NCBI RefSeq assembly: GCF_022682495.2
Contig: NC_071392.1
Location: 82,228,797-82,292,796, forward strand
DNA: 64,000 nt
Origin: Desmodus rotundus
Taxonomy: Eukaryota > Chordata > Mammalia > Chiroptera > Phyllostomidae
Direction of reading: 5' to 3'
Positions 37,046 through 47,679 of the stretch are shown in pieces. The translations under genes were made by a program, and so were the position numbers. How positions within the stretch are numbered: the first letter of the stretch is position 1; every line of letters starts with the position of its first letter. The notes under the pieces were generated by a model. That model ran no database searches and was not told the origin of the DNA. It saw only the letters and a list, made by a program, of their open reading frames with translations.

Positions 37046-37254
37046 GCCCTGGCTGGTGTGGTTCAGTGGATTGAGCGCTGGCCTGTGAACCAAAGGGTCA
37101 CAGGTTTGAATCCCAGTCTAGGGCACATGCTTGGGTTGCAGGCCAGGTATCCAGTAGGGAGCACCTGAAAGGCAACCACACATTGATGTTTCTCTCTCTC
37201 TCTTTCTCCCACCCTTCCCTTCTGTCTAAAAATAAGTAAATAAAATATTTTTTT
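37046..37254 (+). mobile_element. Ves-type bat SINE
   Basis: GCCCTGGCTGGTGTGGTTCAG head. Perfect 14-bp duplication AAATCTGTGATGAA at 37032-37045 and 37255-37268. Confidence 0.95.
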
Positions 37255-37330
37255 AAATCTGTGATGAACATTACTATGCAAGGCTTTGCATGGATGTATG
37301 TTTTCATCAGTAGGTGCTTCATAGGAAAAA
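37255..37330 (-). mobile_element. Old L1 (L1ME-like), segment 2
   Basis: Continues segment 1 after the SINE: GTGATGAACATTACTATGCAAGGC. Confidence 0.7.
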
Positions 37331-38149
37331 TTACAAATAATAAAACACAATGTTAAGAAGAAACATAACCCCTCTGTTGGTTGGTTGCAGGAACCACTCC
37401 CTCCTTATTTTTTCAAGCCAAGGGAGGGTAATGGGCTCCACTGTTAACATTCTAACGTTCTGTGACTTCATCGCACATACATCTTCATGGGAAGTTCCAG
37501 ACGACCGGTTAATAAAGGAAGAGAGCCAAAGGCCTGGTTTACGGTTACATGGCATGCACAGTGGCCAACACCAGGCTGAAGTGGGTGGCTGCGGGGCGGT
37601 GGCCTTACTCTAGAGTAGCCCTGGAGATACGGGTCAGGGGAAATCCTCCCAGAGGGCAGAACATCGGGTGGTATAGAGAGTCACCCACTTTGCACGACTG
37701 GGGATCTAGTCTAAAGTAAAGGCCAACACCAACTCGTGGGCAGTGTCCAGCTAGCTGGGTAGATGGTGAGAGAATGGGCCTGTTACTTTGCAGTGCCCAA
37801 CAGGGCAAGAGAGGATATTGCTCTATTCTCTGGAGACCTGTATTGATTTCATTGGTGAAAATGAAACACTGCCCCATCGGACAGTGTTTGTCCTCATTGA
37901 AATGGACACTTTGATACTTCTTCCAGAATACGCAGATTTGTGTAATGCCACATAACCGTGCCTCTGACTAAAGATCACATTTATTGACAATGGGATTGTA
38001 GCAAGAGGCGCATGTGCGCACAAGTCATGGTTTAACCATCAACCAGAAACAACCGGCTTACTAAAACTGTGCAATGGTCTACAGAAGCCTCGGCCAATGG
38101 GCCCAGAAAAACAGCGGGCTTTTTTGAGATTCTTCTTAGTGTTTCACAA
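37331..38149. other. Intergenic, nothing recognised
   Basis: No coding exon or repeat that I can name in this interval. Confidence 0.4.
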
Positions 38150-38440
38150 ATAATTTATTACATGAATGCTTTGTGCGCATATAATTTTTAGGTTTTTGAA
38201 GATATATCTGTAGGTAGATTCCTGCTGGATCAATGAGCAAATGTGTGTATATGTGATTTCACTAGCTATTGCCAAATTTCCCGCCATTGGGGTGTCGCAT
38301 CTTGCATTCTGTTGTCAAAGCATGAGACTGCCTGCTCTCCCTCAGGCTCTGCACCTGGGCAGAATTTTTTCCAGTCTGATAGGAAAAAAATAATAATAAT
38401 GTCTTAGCTATTGAATATGGATGACATTGCACAAAATGGG
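38150..38440 (-). mobile_element. Old L1 (L1ME-like) fragment
   Basis: CTATTGCCAAATTTCCCGCCATTGGGG and TTTTCCAGTCTGATAGG follow the inverted L1ME 3' order. Confidence 0.6.
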
Positions 38441-39924
38441 TTGCATCATACATAATGCAAAATGTATTCTGACTGAACCTTCTAATTTTGCCCACTTTTA
38501 TGTAGTCTACTAAAAAAGTTCCTGATTTGTTTTTGACCAAATATATTTCCTATAATTTTATATTTCACATCCTTCTCCTTAAAAGGTCTCTTACACGCAG
38601 CCTTTGGAGTCACGTAACTATGAGGAGGGCTGGACCTTGGAGATGCCTGATTCACGGAGCACAGACACTGTCAGGACACTCTTGGTCACTTGCCTGTCCT
38701 TTGCTCTGCTCATCAGTGACATTCTCTCACATCATCATCCCCCTGGTGACAGGAACCACACTGCTTGCTTCATCATGTACAAATCAACCTGAGCTTTTTA
38801 AATTCAGGAGATACTCTGATGGACCCAACCTACTTTACAGCCTTACCTTCTGGACCAATGGACACTGGTCAGGCAGTGGAGAAGATGCTATGATCTGCAG
38901 TCTCTAAAATAACCATGTGACTAGAATAAGTCGAGGAGCAATTTTCAAAAAGACGGTGGGAGGACAGCCTGCAGAAGATGGCGGGAGTGCTAGGCAGACA
39001 AAACCAGAGATGCTCCCCAGAACTGATTTGTCTCCACAACACTGATGAGTGGGGTTTTTTGTGGCTTCTTAGGCTTTGCTGTAGAGGCAGTCTTTATAAG
39101 ATTAGTTGGGTTGGCAACAAGGTAACAAGCAGACAAATAAACAGAAAAGCTCTTGGGACTGAATCAGTGGCTCTTTTTGGTGATCAAGATGTATCACATC
39201 GTCCCCTGGGGCTCCTCAGGCCCTGAGATATAATTCTCTTCATTGAATCATGATAAACCCAGGAGCCTGACATAACCATCAGCAGCCAATGTTTCTGAAC
39301 ATTTGCTGCAGAACTATGGGAGCTCGCAAGTGGCAGGGCATACATGGAAACTTTCAGCATTAGTGGAGAATAGAACACGTCTCACTGGTGTGAAACGGGT
39401 AACAGAGCACCTTGTATTTTTTTTCCACGGTGTAAAATTGAAAATAATAAGAATTGGTAGACAAACAAAGGACTTTATGGGATATTCTTAGAGATAGCGA
39501 AAGTTTCCAAAAATTATGTACAGTACATGGGTTCCAGGAAAAGATATGTTTTACATATTTCTAGTTGAAAAATTTGTCTGCAAATGAAACACTGTTACTT
39601 CATTCTTTCCATAGTATTGAGAGTATGTAAAAATGTCTTCCAAATCATGTTATAAAATATGCTTCTTTTTGAGATAAATTATATAAAATATGTGTTCACT
39701 TTTTTAAAAAAGTAGTGAGACTGCTTGGTTTCCTATCTTTCAGTTTTCTGTGCATTCAAAAACTTTTTGAATTGTTTACTTTGAAAGAATTGGTCACTTT
39801 GTTAAATATAAAAATTAATGTAAATTGTTGACCATCTTATGTCCAATAGATACAGAAAAATACAAACATAGGGGCAGGATAATAAATAGGATTTGTCTAT
39901 TTTTCAAAGAAATTGTTGCTGATT
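38441..39924. other. Intergenic, unassigned
   Basis: Short open frames at 38527-38907 and 38604-38792 match no family I recognise. The rest is AT-rich, up to the L1 target site. Confidence 0.4.
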
Positions 39925-39939
39925 AAGATTATAAATTCA
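39925..39939. repeat. L1 target-site duplication, left copy
   Basis: AAGATTATAAATTCA, identical to 45358-45372 on the far side of the L1. Confidence 0.92.
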
Positions 39940-40316
39940 GAATGTGGGGGAAGATGGTGGTGAGATAGGTGGGAGCGGAATCCACTTCCCCTCAACACCA
40001 GTGAAATACCTAGCTGATCTGAGGAGCAGAGCGAACAGCCAACAGTATTCCAGCATATATGAAGATCGGAGACCAAAGATAGAGGACATCGAAAGATCAG
40101 ACGGTGAGACAAGAAAACCTGGAGTGCTGAAAAGACCAGAGTAAGACTGTGTTACACCCATAAATGTCAGCTCAAGACCAGTGAGCACAGGAGATTAAGG
40201 AGACAGCACCACTGAATCCCATTGGTATTCTACCATAGAAGTTCATACCATAAACCCAGGGAGTCAGAATACATCAATTTAAGAAGCAGAGGCTAATAAG
40301 AAGAGTCTCACAAACA

Positions 40317-41243
40317 ATGGGAAGACAAAGAAACAATTCCCAAATGAAAGGAAAGGAGGAAGCCTCAGAAAGAATGCTAACTGAAAAAGAGGCAAGTCAA
40401 CTATCAGATACTGAGTTCAAAGCAATGGTTATCAGGAAGCTCACTGAGCTCTCTGAGCTCAAAGAGAACTACCAGAAACTACAAGGAAACTACAATGAAC
40501 TCACTGCAAACTATATCAACATGAAAAAGGAAATAGAAACTATCAACAAGAGCCAAGAGGAAATGAAGAATACAATTTCTGAATTGAAGAACACAGTAGA
40601 AGGAATGAAAAGCAGACTTGATGAAGCAGAGGATCAGATCAGCGAGCTGGAGGACAAAGTAGAAAAAAACACCCAGAAAGAGCAAGAAAAGGAAAAGAGG
40701 CTCAGAAAGAATGAAGAGGCAATAAGGGAAATGCAGGACAACATGAAACGTAACAATATCCGTATAATAGGAATACCAGAAGGAGAAGAGCAAGGGATAG
40801 AAAACCTGTTTGAAAAAGTAATGATGGAAAATTTCCCTAATCTGAGGAGAGAAAAAGTCACCCAAATCCAGGAAATACAGAGAGTCCCAAGCAAGAGGAA
40901 CCCAAATAGACCCACTGCAAGACACATCATAATTAAAATGGCAAATTTCCAAGACAAAGAGAGGATCTTAAAGGCAGCAAGGGAGAAAAAGGAAGTAACA
41001 TACAAGGGAGCCCCAATAAAGTTAGCAACTGACTTCTCAATGGAAACGCTCCAAGCCAGAAGAGAATGGCAAAAAATATTCCAAGTAATGAGAACCAGAG
41101 GCCTGCAACCAAGACTACTTTACCCAGCAAGGCTCTCAATCAAGATAGAAGGCCAAATAAAGAGTTTCCCAGACAAAAGAAGTCTAAAAGAATACAGCTC
41201 CACCAAACCAGCTCTGCAAGAGATGCTAAAGGGACTGCTTTAA
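40317..41243 (+). CDS. LINE-1 ORF1 protein (intact, 308 aa)
   Basis: ORF1p is the RNA-binding chaperone of LINE-1, forming trimers that coat the element RNA. This copy is an uninterrupted 308-codon frame. Residues about 25-140 form a heptad-rich coiled coil, with several leucines, isoleucines and long Glu/Lys runs. An RRM follows, with NIRIIGIPEGEE at about 146-157 and RPTARHIIIKM near 198-208. The C-terminal domain includes YKGAPIKLATDFS and LQARREW, and the frame ends at MLKGLL. The length is close to other mammalian ORF1p (about 300-370). ORF2 starts 46 bp downstream. The intact frame suggests a young copy. Confidence 0.95.
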   Translation: MGRQRNNSQMKGKEEASERMLTEKEASQLSDTEFKAMVIRKLTELSELKENYQKLQGNYNELTANYINMKKEIETINKSQEEMKNTISELKNTVEGMKSRLDEAEDQISELEDKVEKNTQKEQEKEKRLRKNEEAIREMQDNMKRNNIRIIGIPEGEEQGIENLFEKVMMENFPNLRREKVTQIQEIQRVPSKRNPNRPTARHIIIKMANFQDKERILKAAREKKEVTYKGAPIKLATDFSMETLQARREWQKIFQVMRTRGLQPRLLYPARLSIKIEGQIKSFPDKRSLKEYSSTKPALQEMLKGLL

Positions 41244-41289
41244 GGAAAGGAAGGAAAAGAGAAAGACAGAGGAACACAGGTAGGAAATA

Positions 41290-44200
41290 ATGGCAATGAA
41301 TAACTACCTATCAATAATAACCTTAAACGTAAATGGATTAAATGCTCCAATCAAAAGACATAGAATAGCTGAATGGATAAGAAAACATGACCCACACATA
41401 TGCTGCCTACAAGAGACCCATCTCAGGACAAAAGACTTACACAGACTGAAAGTGAAGGGCTGGAAACAAATTTTCCAAGAAAACAGACAGGAAAAAAAAG
41501 CAGGGGTAGCAATACTCATATCAGACAAAATAGACTTCCAAAGAAGGGCCATAAAGAGAGACCCAGAAGGTCATTTCATAATACTCAAAGGAAGAATCCA
41601 CCAAGAAGACATAAACATTGTCAATATATATGCACCCAACATAGGAGAACCCAAATACATAAAGAAAATCTTGGAGGATTTCAAGAAAGATATTGACAGC
41701 AACACAATTATAGTAGGGGACTTTAACACCCCACTATCAAAAATGGACAGGTCTTCCAAACAAAATATCAACAAAGATATTGTGTCACTTAACAATACCC
41801 TAGAGGAAATGGACTTAACTGATATATACAGAGCTTTTCATCCCAAAGAAGCAAAATACACATTCTTTTCAAGTGTCCATGGAACTTTTTCAAAGATAGA
41901 CCACATGATAGGACACAAAGCAAGCCTCAACAAATTCAAGAAAATTGAAATCATCTCAAGCATTTTCTCTGACCACAAGGGTCTGAAACTAGAAACCAAC
42001 CCCAAAGGAAAAAACCCAAAACACTCAAAATCATGGAGACTGAATAGCATGCTATTAAACAATGAATGGGTCAAGAACGAGATTAGGGAAGAAATCAAAA
42101 ACTTCCTGGAAACAAATGAAAACGAACTCACAACAACCCAAAACCTATGGGACACAGCAAAGGCAGTCCTGAGAGGGAAGTTCATAGCAATACAGGCCTA
42201 CCTTAAGAAGTTAGAAACAGTTCAAACAAACAACCTAACCCTATGCCTACAAGAACTGGAGGAACAACAACAAAGACAGCCCAGAGCAAGCAGTAGGAAG
42301 GAAATAACCAAGATCAGAGCAGAACTAAATGACATAGAGACTAAAAGTACAATTGTAAGGATCAATGAATCCAGGAGCTGGTTCTTTGAAAAGATAAACA
42401 AAATCGACAAGCCTTTAAGTAGGCTCATCAAGAAGAAAAGAGAGAGGATCCAAATAAACAAAATTAGAAATGAAAGAGGAGAGATTACAACTGATACCAC
42501 AGAAATGCAAAGGATTGTAAGAAATTACTATGAAGACCTGTATGCTAAGAAATTTGAAAACCTAGATGAAATGGACACATTTCTAGAAAAATATAATCTT
42601 CCAAAACTGAATGAAGAAGAAGCAGAAAACCTGAACAGACCAATAACAGCAAAGGAAATTGAAGCAGTCATCAAAAAACTCCCATCACACAAAAGCCCTG
42701 GACCAGATGGTTTCACAGGAGATTTCTACAAAGCATTTAAGGAAGAGCTAACCCCTATCCTTCACAGACTATTCGAAAAAATCCAAACTGATGGAAGACT
42801 CCCAAACTCTTTTTATGAAGCCAACATCATCCTAATCCCAAAACCAGATAAAGACACAACGAAGAAAGAAAACTTCAGGCCAATATCGCTGATGAACATA
42901 GACGCTAAAATTCTCAACAAAATATTAGCAAACCGCATCCAGCAATACATTAAAAAGATCATCCACCATGACCAAGTGGGATTCATCCCAGGGATGCAAG
43001 GATGGTACAATATTCGCAAATCAATAAACATAATACATCACATCAATAACTGCAAAGACAAAAATCACATGATCATATCAATAGATGCGGAAAAAGCATT
43101 CGATAAGATACAGCACCCATTTCTGATAAAAACACTCAGCAAAGTGGGAATAAAGGGAGCAGTCCTCAACATAATAAAGGCCATATATGAGAGACCTACA
43201 GCCAACATCACACTCAATGGACAAAAACTTAGAGCTTTCCCACTAAGATCAGGAACAAGACAAGGATGCCCTCTCTCACCACTCCTATTCAACATAGTAT
43301 TGGAAGTCCTAGCCACAGCAATCAGACAAGAAAAAGCAATAAAAGGCATCCAAATTGGAAAGGAGGAAATGAAACTGTCACTGTTTGCAGATGACATGAT
43401 AGTGTACATGGAAAACCCTATGGACTCCACCAAAAAACTACTCGACCTAATAAATGAATTTGGCAAAACAGCTGCATACAAAGTCAATACCCAGAAATCA
43501 AAAGCATTCCTGTACACCAACAACGAAACTGCAGAAACAGAAATCAGGAAAAAAAATCCCATTTGATATAGCAACAAGAAAAATAAAGTACCTAGGAATA
43601 AACCTAACCAAGGAGGTAAAAGACCTGTACTCAGAAAACTACACAACATTGAAGAAAGAAATTAAGGAAGACACAAACAAATGGAAGCATGTACCATGCT
43701 CATGGATTGGAAGAATTAACATCATCAAAATGGCCATACTACCCAAAGCAATTTATAGATTCAATGCAATCCCTATTAGAGTACCCATGACATATTTTAC
43801 AGATATAGAACAAACATTTCAGAAATTCATATGGAACCATAAACGACCCCGAATAGCTGCAGCAATTTTGAGGGAGAAGAACAAAGCAGGAGGGATCACA
43901 ATACCTGATATCAAACTGTATTACAAGGCCACGGTAATCAAAACAGCCTGGTACTGGCATAAAAACAGGCACATAGACCAATGGACCAGAACAGAGAGCC
44001 CAGAAATAAACTCAAGTCTATGTGGTCAATGAATATTTGACAAAGGAGGCAGAAACATAAAGAGCAAAAACAGCCTCTTCAACAGATGGTGTTGGGAGAT
44101 CTGGACAGCTACGTGCAAAAAAATGAAACTCGATCACCAACTTACGCCATACACGAAAATAAACTCAAGATGGATAAAAGACTTAAATATAAGTTGTAAC

Positions 44201-45109
44201 ACCATAAAAGTCCTTGAGGAAAACATTGGCAGGAAAATCTCAGACATTCCACGCAGCAACATCCTCACAGACACGTCCCCTAAAGCAAGGGACATAAAGG
44301 AAAGAATAAACAAATGGGACCTCATAAAAATAAAAAGCTTCTGCATGGCTAAAGAAAACAGCACCAAATTACAAAGAGAACCAACAGTATGGGAAAACAT
44401 ATTTGCTAATGATACCTCAGACAAGGGCCTGATCTCCAAAATATATAAAGAACTCACACGACTCCACTCCAGGAAGACAAACAACCCAATTAAAAAATGG
44501 GCAAAGGACTTGAACAGACACTTCTCCAAGGAAGACATACAGAGGGCCCAGAGACATATGAAAAGATGCTCAGCATCACTAGCCATCAGAGAGATGCAAA
44601 TTAAAATCACAATGAGGTATCATCTCACACCAGTCAGAGTGGCCAACATAAACAAATCCACAAACAAATGTTGGAGAGGATGCAGAGAAAAGGGAACCCT
44701 AGTGCACTGTTGGTGGGAATGCAGACTGGTGAGGCCACTGTGGAAAACAGTATGGAATTTCCTCAGAAAACTAAAAATGGAACTGCCCTTTGACCCAGCA
44801 ATTCCGCTGCTGGGATTATACCCTAAGAACCCTGAAACACCAATCCAAAAGAACCTGTGCACCCCAATGTTCATAGCAGCACAATTTACAATAGCCAAGT
44901 ACTGGAAGCAACCGAAGTGCCCATCAGCAAACGAGTGGATCCAAAAACTATGGTATATTTACACAATGGAATTCTACGCAGCAGAGAGAAAGAAGGAGCT
45001 TATAGCCTTTGCAACAGCATGGATGAAACTGGAGAGCATTATGCTAAGTGAAATAAGCCAGGCAGTGAGGGACAAATACCATATGATCTCACCTTTAACT
45101 GGAACATAA
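41290..45109 (+). pseudogene. LINE-1 ORF2 (endonuclease / reverse transcriptase), broken twice
   Basis: ORF2p nicks target DNA and reverse-transcribes the element RNA. The N-terminal endonuclease shows LNVNGLN (Asn13) and LQETH (Glu42), with GDFN and SDHKG further on. The reverse transcriptase has FADD at 43384-43395, and the C-terminal Cys-rich motif (CWRGC...HCWWEC) is at about 44669-44722. Apart from the breaks the length corresponds to about 1,272 codons, normal for mammalian L1. Break 1 is an 8-A run at 43549-43556 with one A too many, shifting the frame shortly after the RT core. Break 2 is an in-frame TGA at 44030-44032. Downstream of each the frame is open again. The element therefore cannot make full ORF2p as read. 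Confidence 0.95.
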
Positions 45110-45180
45110 TCAATAGAAGAAAAAAGCAAACAAATATAACCAGAGACATTGAAGTTAAGAACAATCTAACAATAGCCAGA

Positions 45181-45316
45181 GGCGGGGTGGGGACAGTGGG
45201 AAGAGGGGATTACAGGAACTACTATAAAGGACACATGGACAAAACCAAGGGGGAGGGTGGAGGTGGGGGAGGGAGGTGGGTTCAGCTGGGGTAGGGTGGA
45301 GGGATGGGGAGAAAAG
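45181..45316 (+). repeat. G-rich tract of L1 3' UTR
   Basis: The L1 3' UTR holds a purine-rich, G-run-dense stretch. Around 45250-45282 there are at least five runs of three or more G separated by short loops, fitting the four-run pattern for an intramolecular G-quadruplex. A G-rich 3' UTR tract is a recurrent LINE-1 feature. Confidence 0.75.
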
Positions 45317-45357
45317 GCATACAACTGTAATCGAATAACAATAAAAATTTAAAAAAA

Positions 45358-45372
45358 AAGATTATAAATTCA
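45358..45372. repeat. L1 target-site duplication, right copy
   Basis: AAGATTATAAATTCA, directly after the L1 A tail and identical to the left copy at 39925-39939. Confidence 0.92.
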
Positions 45373-45769
45373 ATATGGGAAACATCATTTTATTTAATGT
45401 GCTTACAAGTTAATTACATATTAAGAGTAAAATGAACATCCTTATGTTTATCACCTATTTGTATATTTATATATCTCTCTGTGTCTCAATACTTACATGT
45501 AACAAGTAGTGGTAAATCCTTTGTTACAAATTATTACACAAACAGGGACCAAAGGAGAAAATTACAGTTTGGGTCCTCTTTCTGCAAAATGGATCGGTTA
45601 TTCTGTGACACTGAGGTCACGTTTTTACTGTCACAATCTCCTGTTAGCCCTCTTTACTTCCAGCGTGCACTTAAATCATCTCACCAGAAAGTTCCACATT
45701 GCTCAAAAGAGTTAAGAGCTTCTGTCAATTATTGTTTTGGTTGTGATGTGCTCTTCAAATATTGCCTGG

Positions 45770-45971
45770 GTGGGCAGGTGGCAGGGGGGTGGGGGTGGAG
45801 ATGGAGAGACTGCATGGGCCAATGAGCACACGATGCGGGGTGCAGATGATGTTTTCTTGAGTTGAATACTTGAAACACGTGTGGTTTGGTGAACCAATGG
45901 CACCCGATAAATTCAATAAAAAATTAAAATTAAAAAATGTTAAATAAAGCAAAAAAATGAATAAGTAAAAC
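45770..45971 (+). mobile_element. 5'-truncated L1, 3' end only
   Basis: GTGCAGATGATGTTTTCTTGAG, GTGGTTTGGTGAACCAATGGC and AATTCAATAAAAAATT form an L1 3' end unlike that of the 39940 element. Flanked by ATTGCCTGG at 45761-45769 and 45972-45980. Confidence 0.8.
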
Positions 45972-46211
45972 ATTGCCTGGAAAGAATAAAACAGTTCCTA
46001 TAACTGGTACTTATCTCTGGAGACTTATATCTTATGTATATGACTTTTCTCCCCAAAAGACTTTTGATTTTACCTTCCCCAAATTTAGGCCCCAAATTCA
46101 GAAAAATACAATATGGACAAGAGAGTTGATTTACAGATGGGGTGGTATGACTCCATCTCTGGGTCTCCTGAAAGACATTACTGATACTTGGCTAAGAAAA
46201 GAACAGTTTCA

Positions 46212-46410
46212 TCCTGGCAGGTGTGGCTCAGTGGATTGAGCGCTGGCCCGTGAACCAAAGGGTTGCAGGTTCGATTCCTAGTCAGGGCACATGCCTGGGT
46301 TGTGGGTCAGGTCCCCCGTAGGGGGTACCTGAGAGGCAACTGCACATGATGTTTCTCTCCCTCTCTCTCTCCCTCCCTTCCCCTCTCTTAAAATAAATAA
46401 TTTTTTTTTA
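46212..46410 (+). mobile_element. Ves-type bat SINE
   Basis: CCTGGCAGGTGTGGCTCAGTG head, GGTTCGATTCCTAGTCAGGG box B, AAAATAAATAATTTTT tail. Confidence 0.94.
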
Positions 46411-46799
46411 AAAGGAGCTGTTTTATGACCAGTTGGTTAAAAGGTAAAACTCCCCTACCAATCCTCTCCACCCCAAGGCTACTTTTTTTAACTGATGGTG
46501 TGCTTTCGACCAAACCAGTTCGGTTAGCTGGGCTTGATTATGTGGCCAAAGAATCACAAAAATCGATGCTGGGAATATCATGTTTCTGTTCTAGCCTAAG
46601 CAAAGCTATCACACACCGATCTTGCGGGTTCATCCAGCGCGCCAGGCATGTTCCCGTGTGTGAGTGCGGGCTCTGAGGAGCATGAGCCTGGGAGGTCCCC
46701 TCTCCAGCCTGTTTCACGTGCCCGCTCTGCCTTGCCGCACTCTATCCTTCCCCTCCAAATCAAAGCGTTTCCTGAGGACACAGCGTCTCAGGAGTCCTT

Positions 46800-47235
46800 T
46801 TGCTACCGAATGCAGGCCTGGCTGCCTGCTCCTTCGAAAGCCAGTACTCAGGAGGTAGGCACCGATGTAAAGAAAAGTATTTTCCTTCAGGTGCTGGCAA
46901 GCTGGAAGACGGGGGGCTCTCATCTGAAAGCCCGTCTGAGCATCTCAGGCATCCTGGCTAGTTTACACAGGAGAGCCAGGGGGCGAGGGGACCTAAGCTA
47001 TTTCCGGTGATGTGCCTGGCTCAGCTCTGCTCTCGGGTGGTTTTGTGTAGTGCCTCCTCGCGTAGTTCCATCGCTCCCGCAGCCGTCCACAGCTGGTGTG
47101 TGGAAACGGGACGTGCCGGCAGTGTTTCTGCTGGTTCTGAAAGGAGCCCTGACACTTGCCCAATTTCTTGGGGTCAGGGTCGTTCCTTGGTGAAGCAGGA
47201 GCTGCACCTCCTGTTGTCTATAAATACTTATAAGG
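46800..47235 (-). mobile_element. LTR-like element, copy 2
   Basis: AAAGCCAGTACTCAGGAGG and GGCTCTCATCTGAAAGCCCGTCTGAGCATCTC align with copy 1 at 28470-28880. Same orientation; no retroviral genes between. Confidence 0.42.
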
Positions 47236-47464
47236 AAACTTTTAATACGTGAATCTTCTATGAGTTTGTTTGTACAGCCTATTCTGAATTACCACCTGAT
47301 TAGTATATTATGTTTACTTAATCACTGTTACACTTTCAAATGCCCCAACTTGCAAAATCTTTTCTTTAAAATGTCTGTTGATAACTGAACTATCATTGAA
47401 TTACTAGAAAGACTGCTAAGTACCACTAAGATTTATTTTTGAAATAAATAAAAATACTTATGGT

Positions 47465-47675
47465 GGTCCTGGATGGTGGAGCTCAATGGATTGGGTGTAG
47501 GCTGCAAACCAGGGAGTTGCTGGTTCGATTCCCAGTCAGGGCACACTTCTGGGTTGCAGGCCAGGTCCCCAGTAGGGGATGTGCAAGAGGCAACCACACA
47601 TTGATGTTTCTCTCCCTCTCTTTCTCCTTCCCTTCCCCTCTCTTTAAAAATAAATAAATAAAACCTTAAAAAAAT
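47465..47675 (+). mobile_element. Ves-type bat SINE
   Basis: TCCTGGATGGTGGAGCTCAATG head, GGTTCGATTCCCAGTCAGGG box B, A-rich tail with TAAATAAATAAAACC. Confidence 0.93.
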
Positions 47676-47679
47676 AAAA

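Larger units (their letters stand above)
39940..45357 (+). mobile_element. Near-full-length LINE-1, 5.4 kb
   Basis: The element runs from a GGGGAAGATGGTGG-type 5' end (YY1-like motif, typical of true L1 starts) through ORF1 and ORF2 to a G-rich 3' UTR, AATAAA at 45340-45345 and a short A tail. It is flanked by an identical 15-bp duplication, AAGATTATAAATTCA, at 39925-39939 and 45358-45372. The 5' UTR is only about 377 bp. A perfect duplication and just two ORF2 lesions indicate recent insertion. Confidence 0.95.

Noticed and set aside
28470..47235. A single provirus bounded by the two related LTR-like blocks
   Set aside because: No retroviral genes are recognisable between them, and the interval is filled by unrelated L1s and a GPX4 retrocopy.
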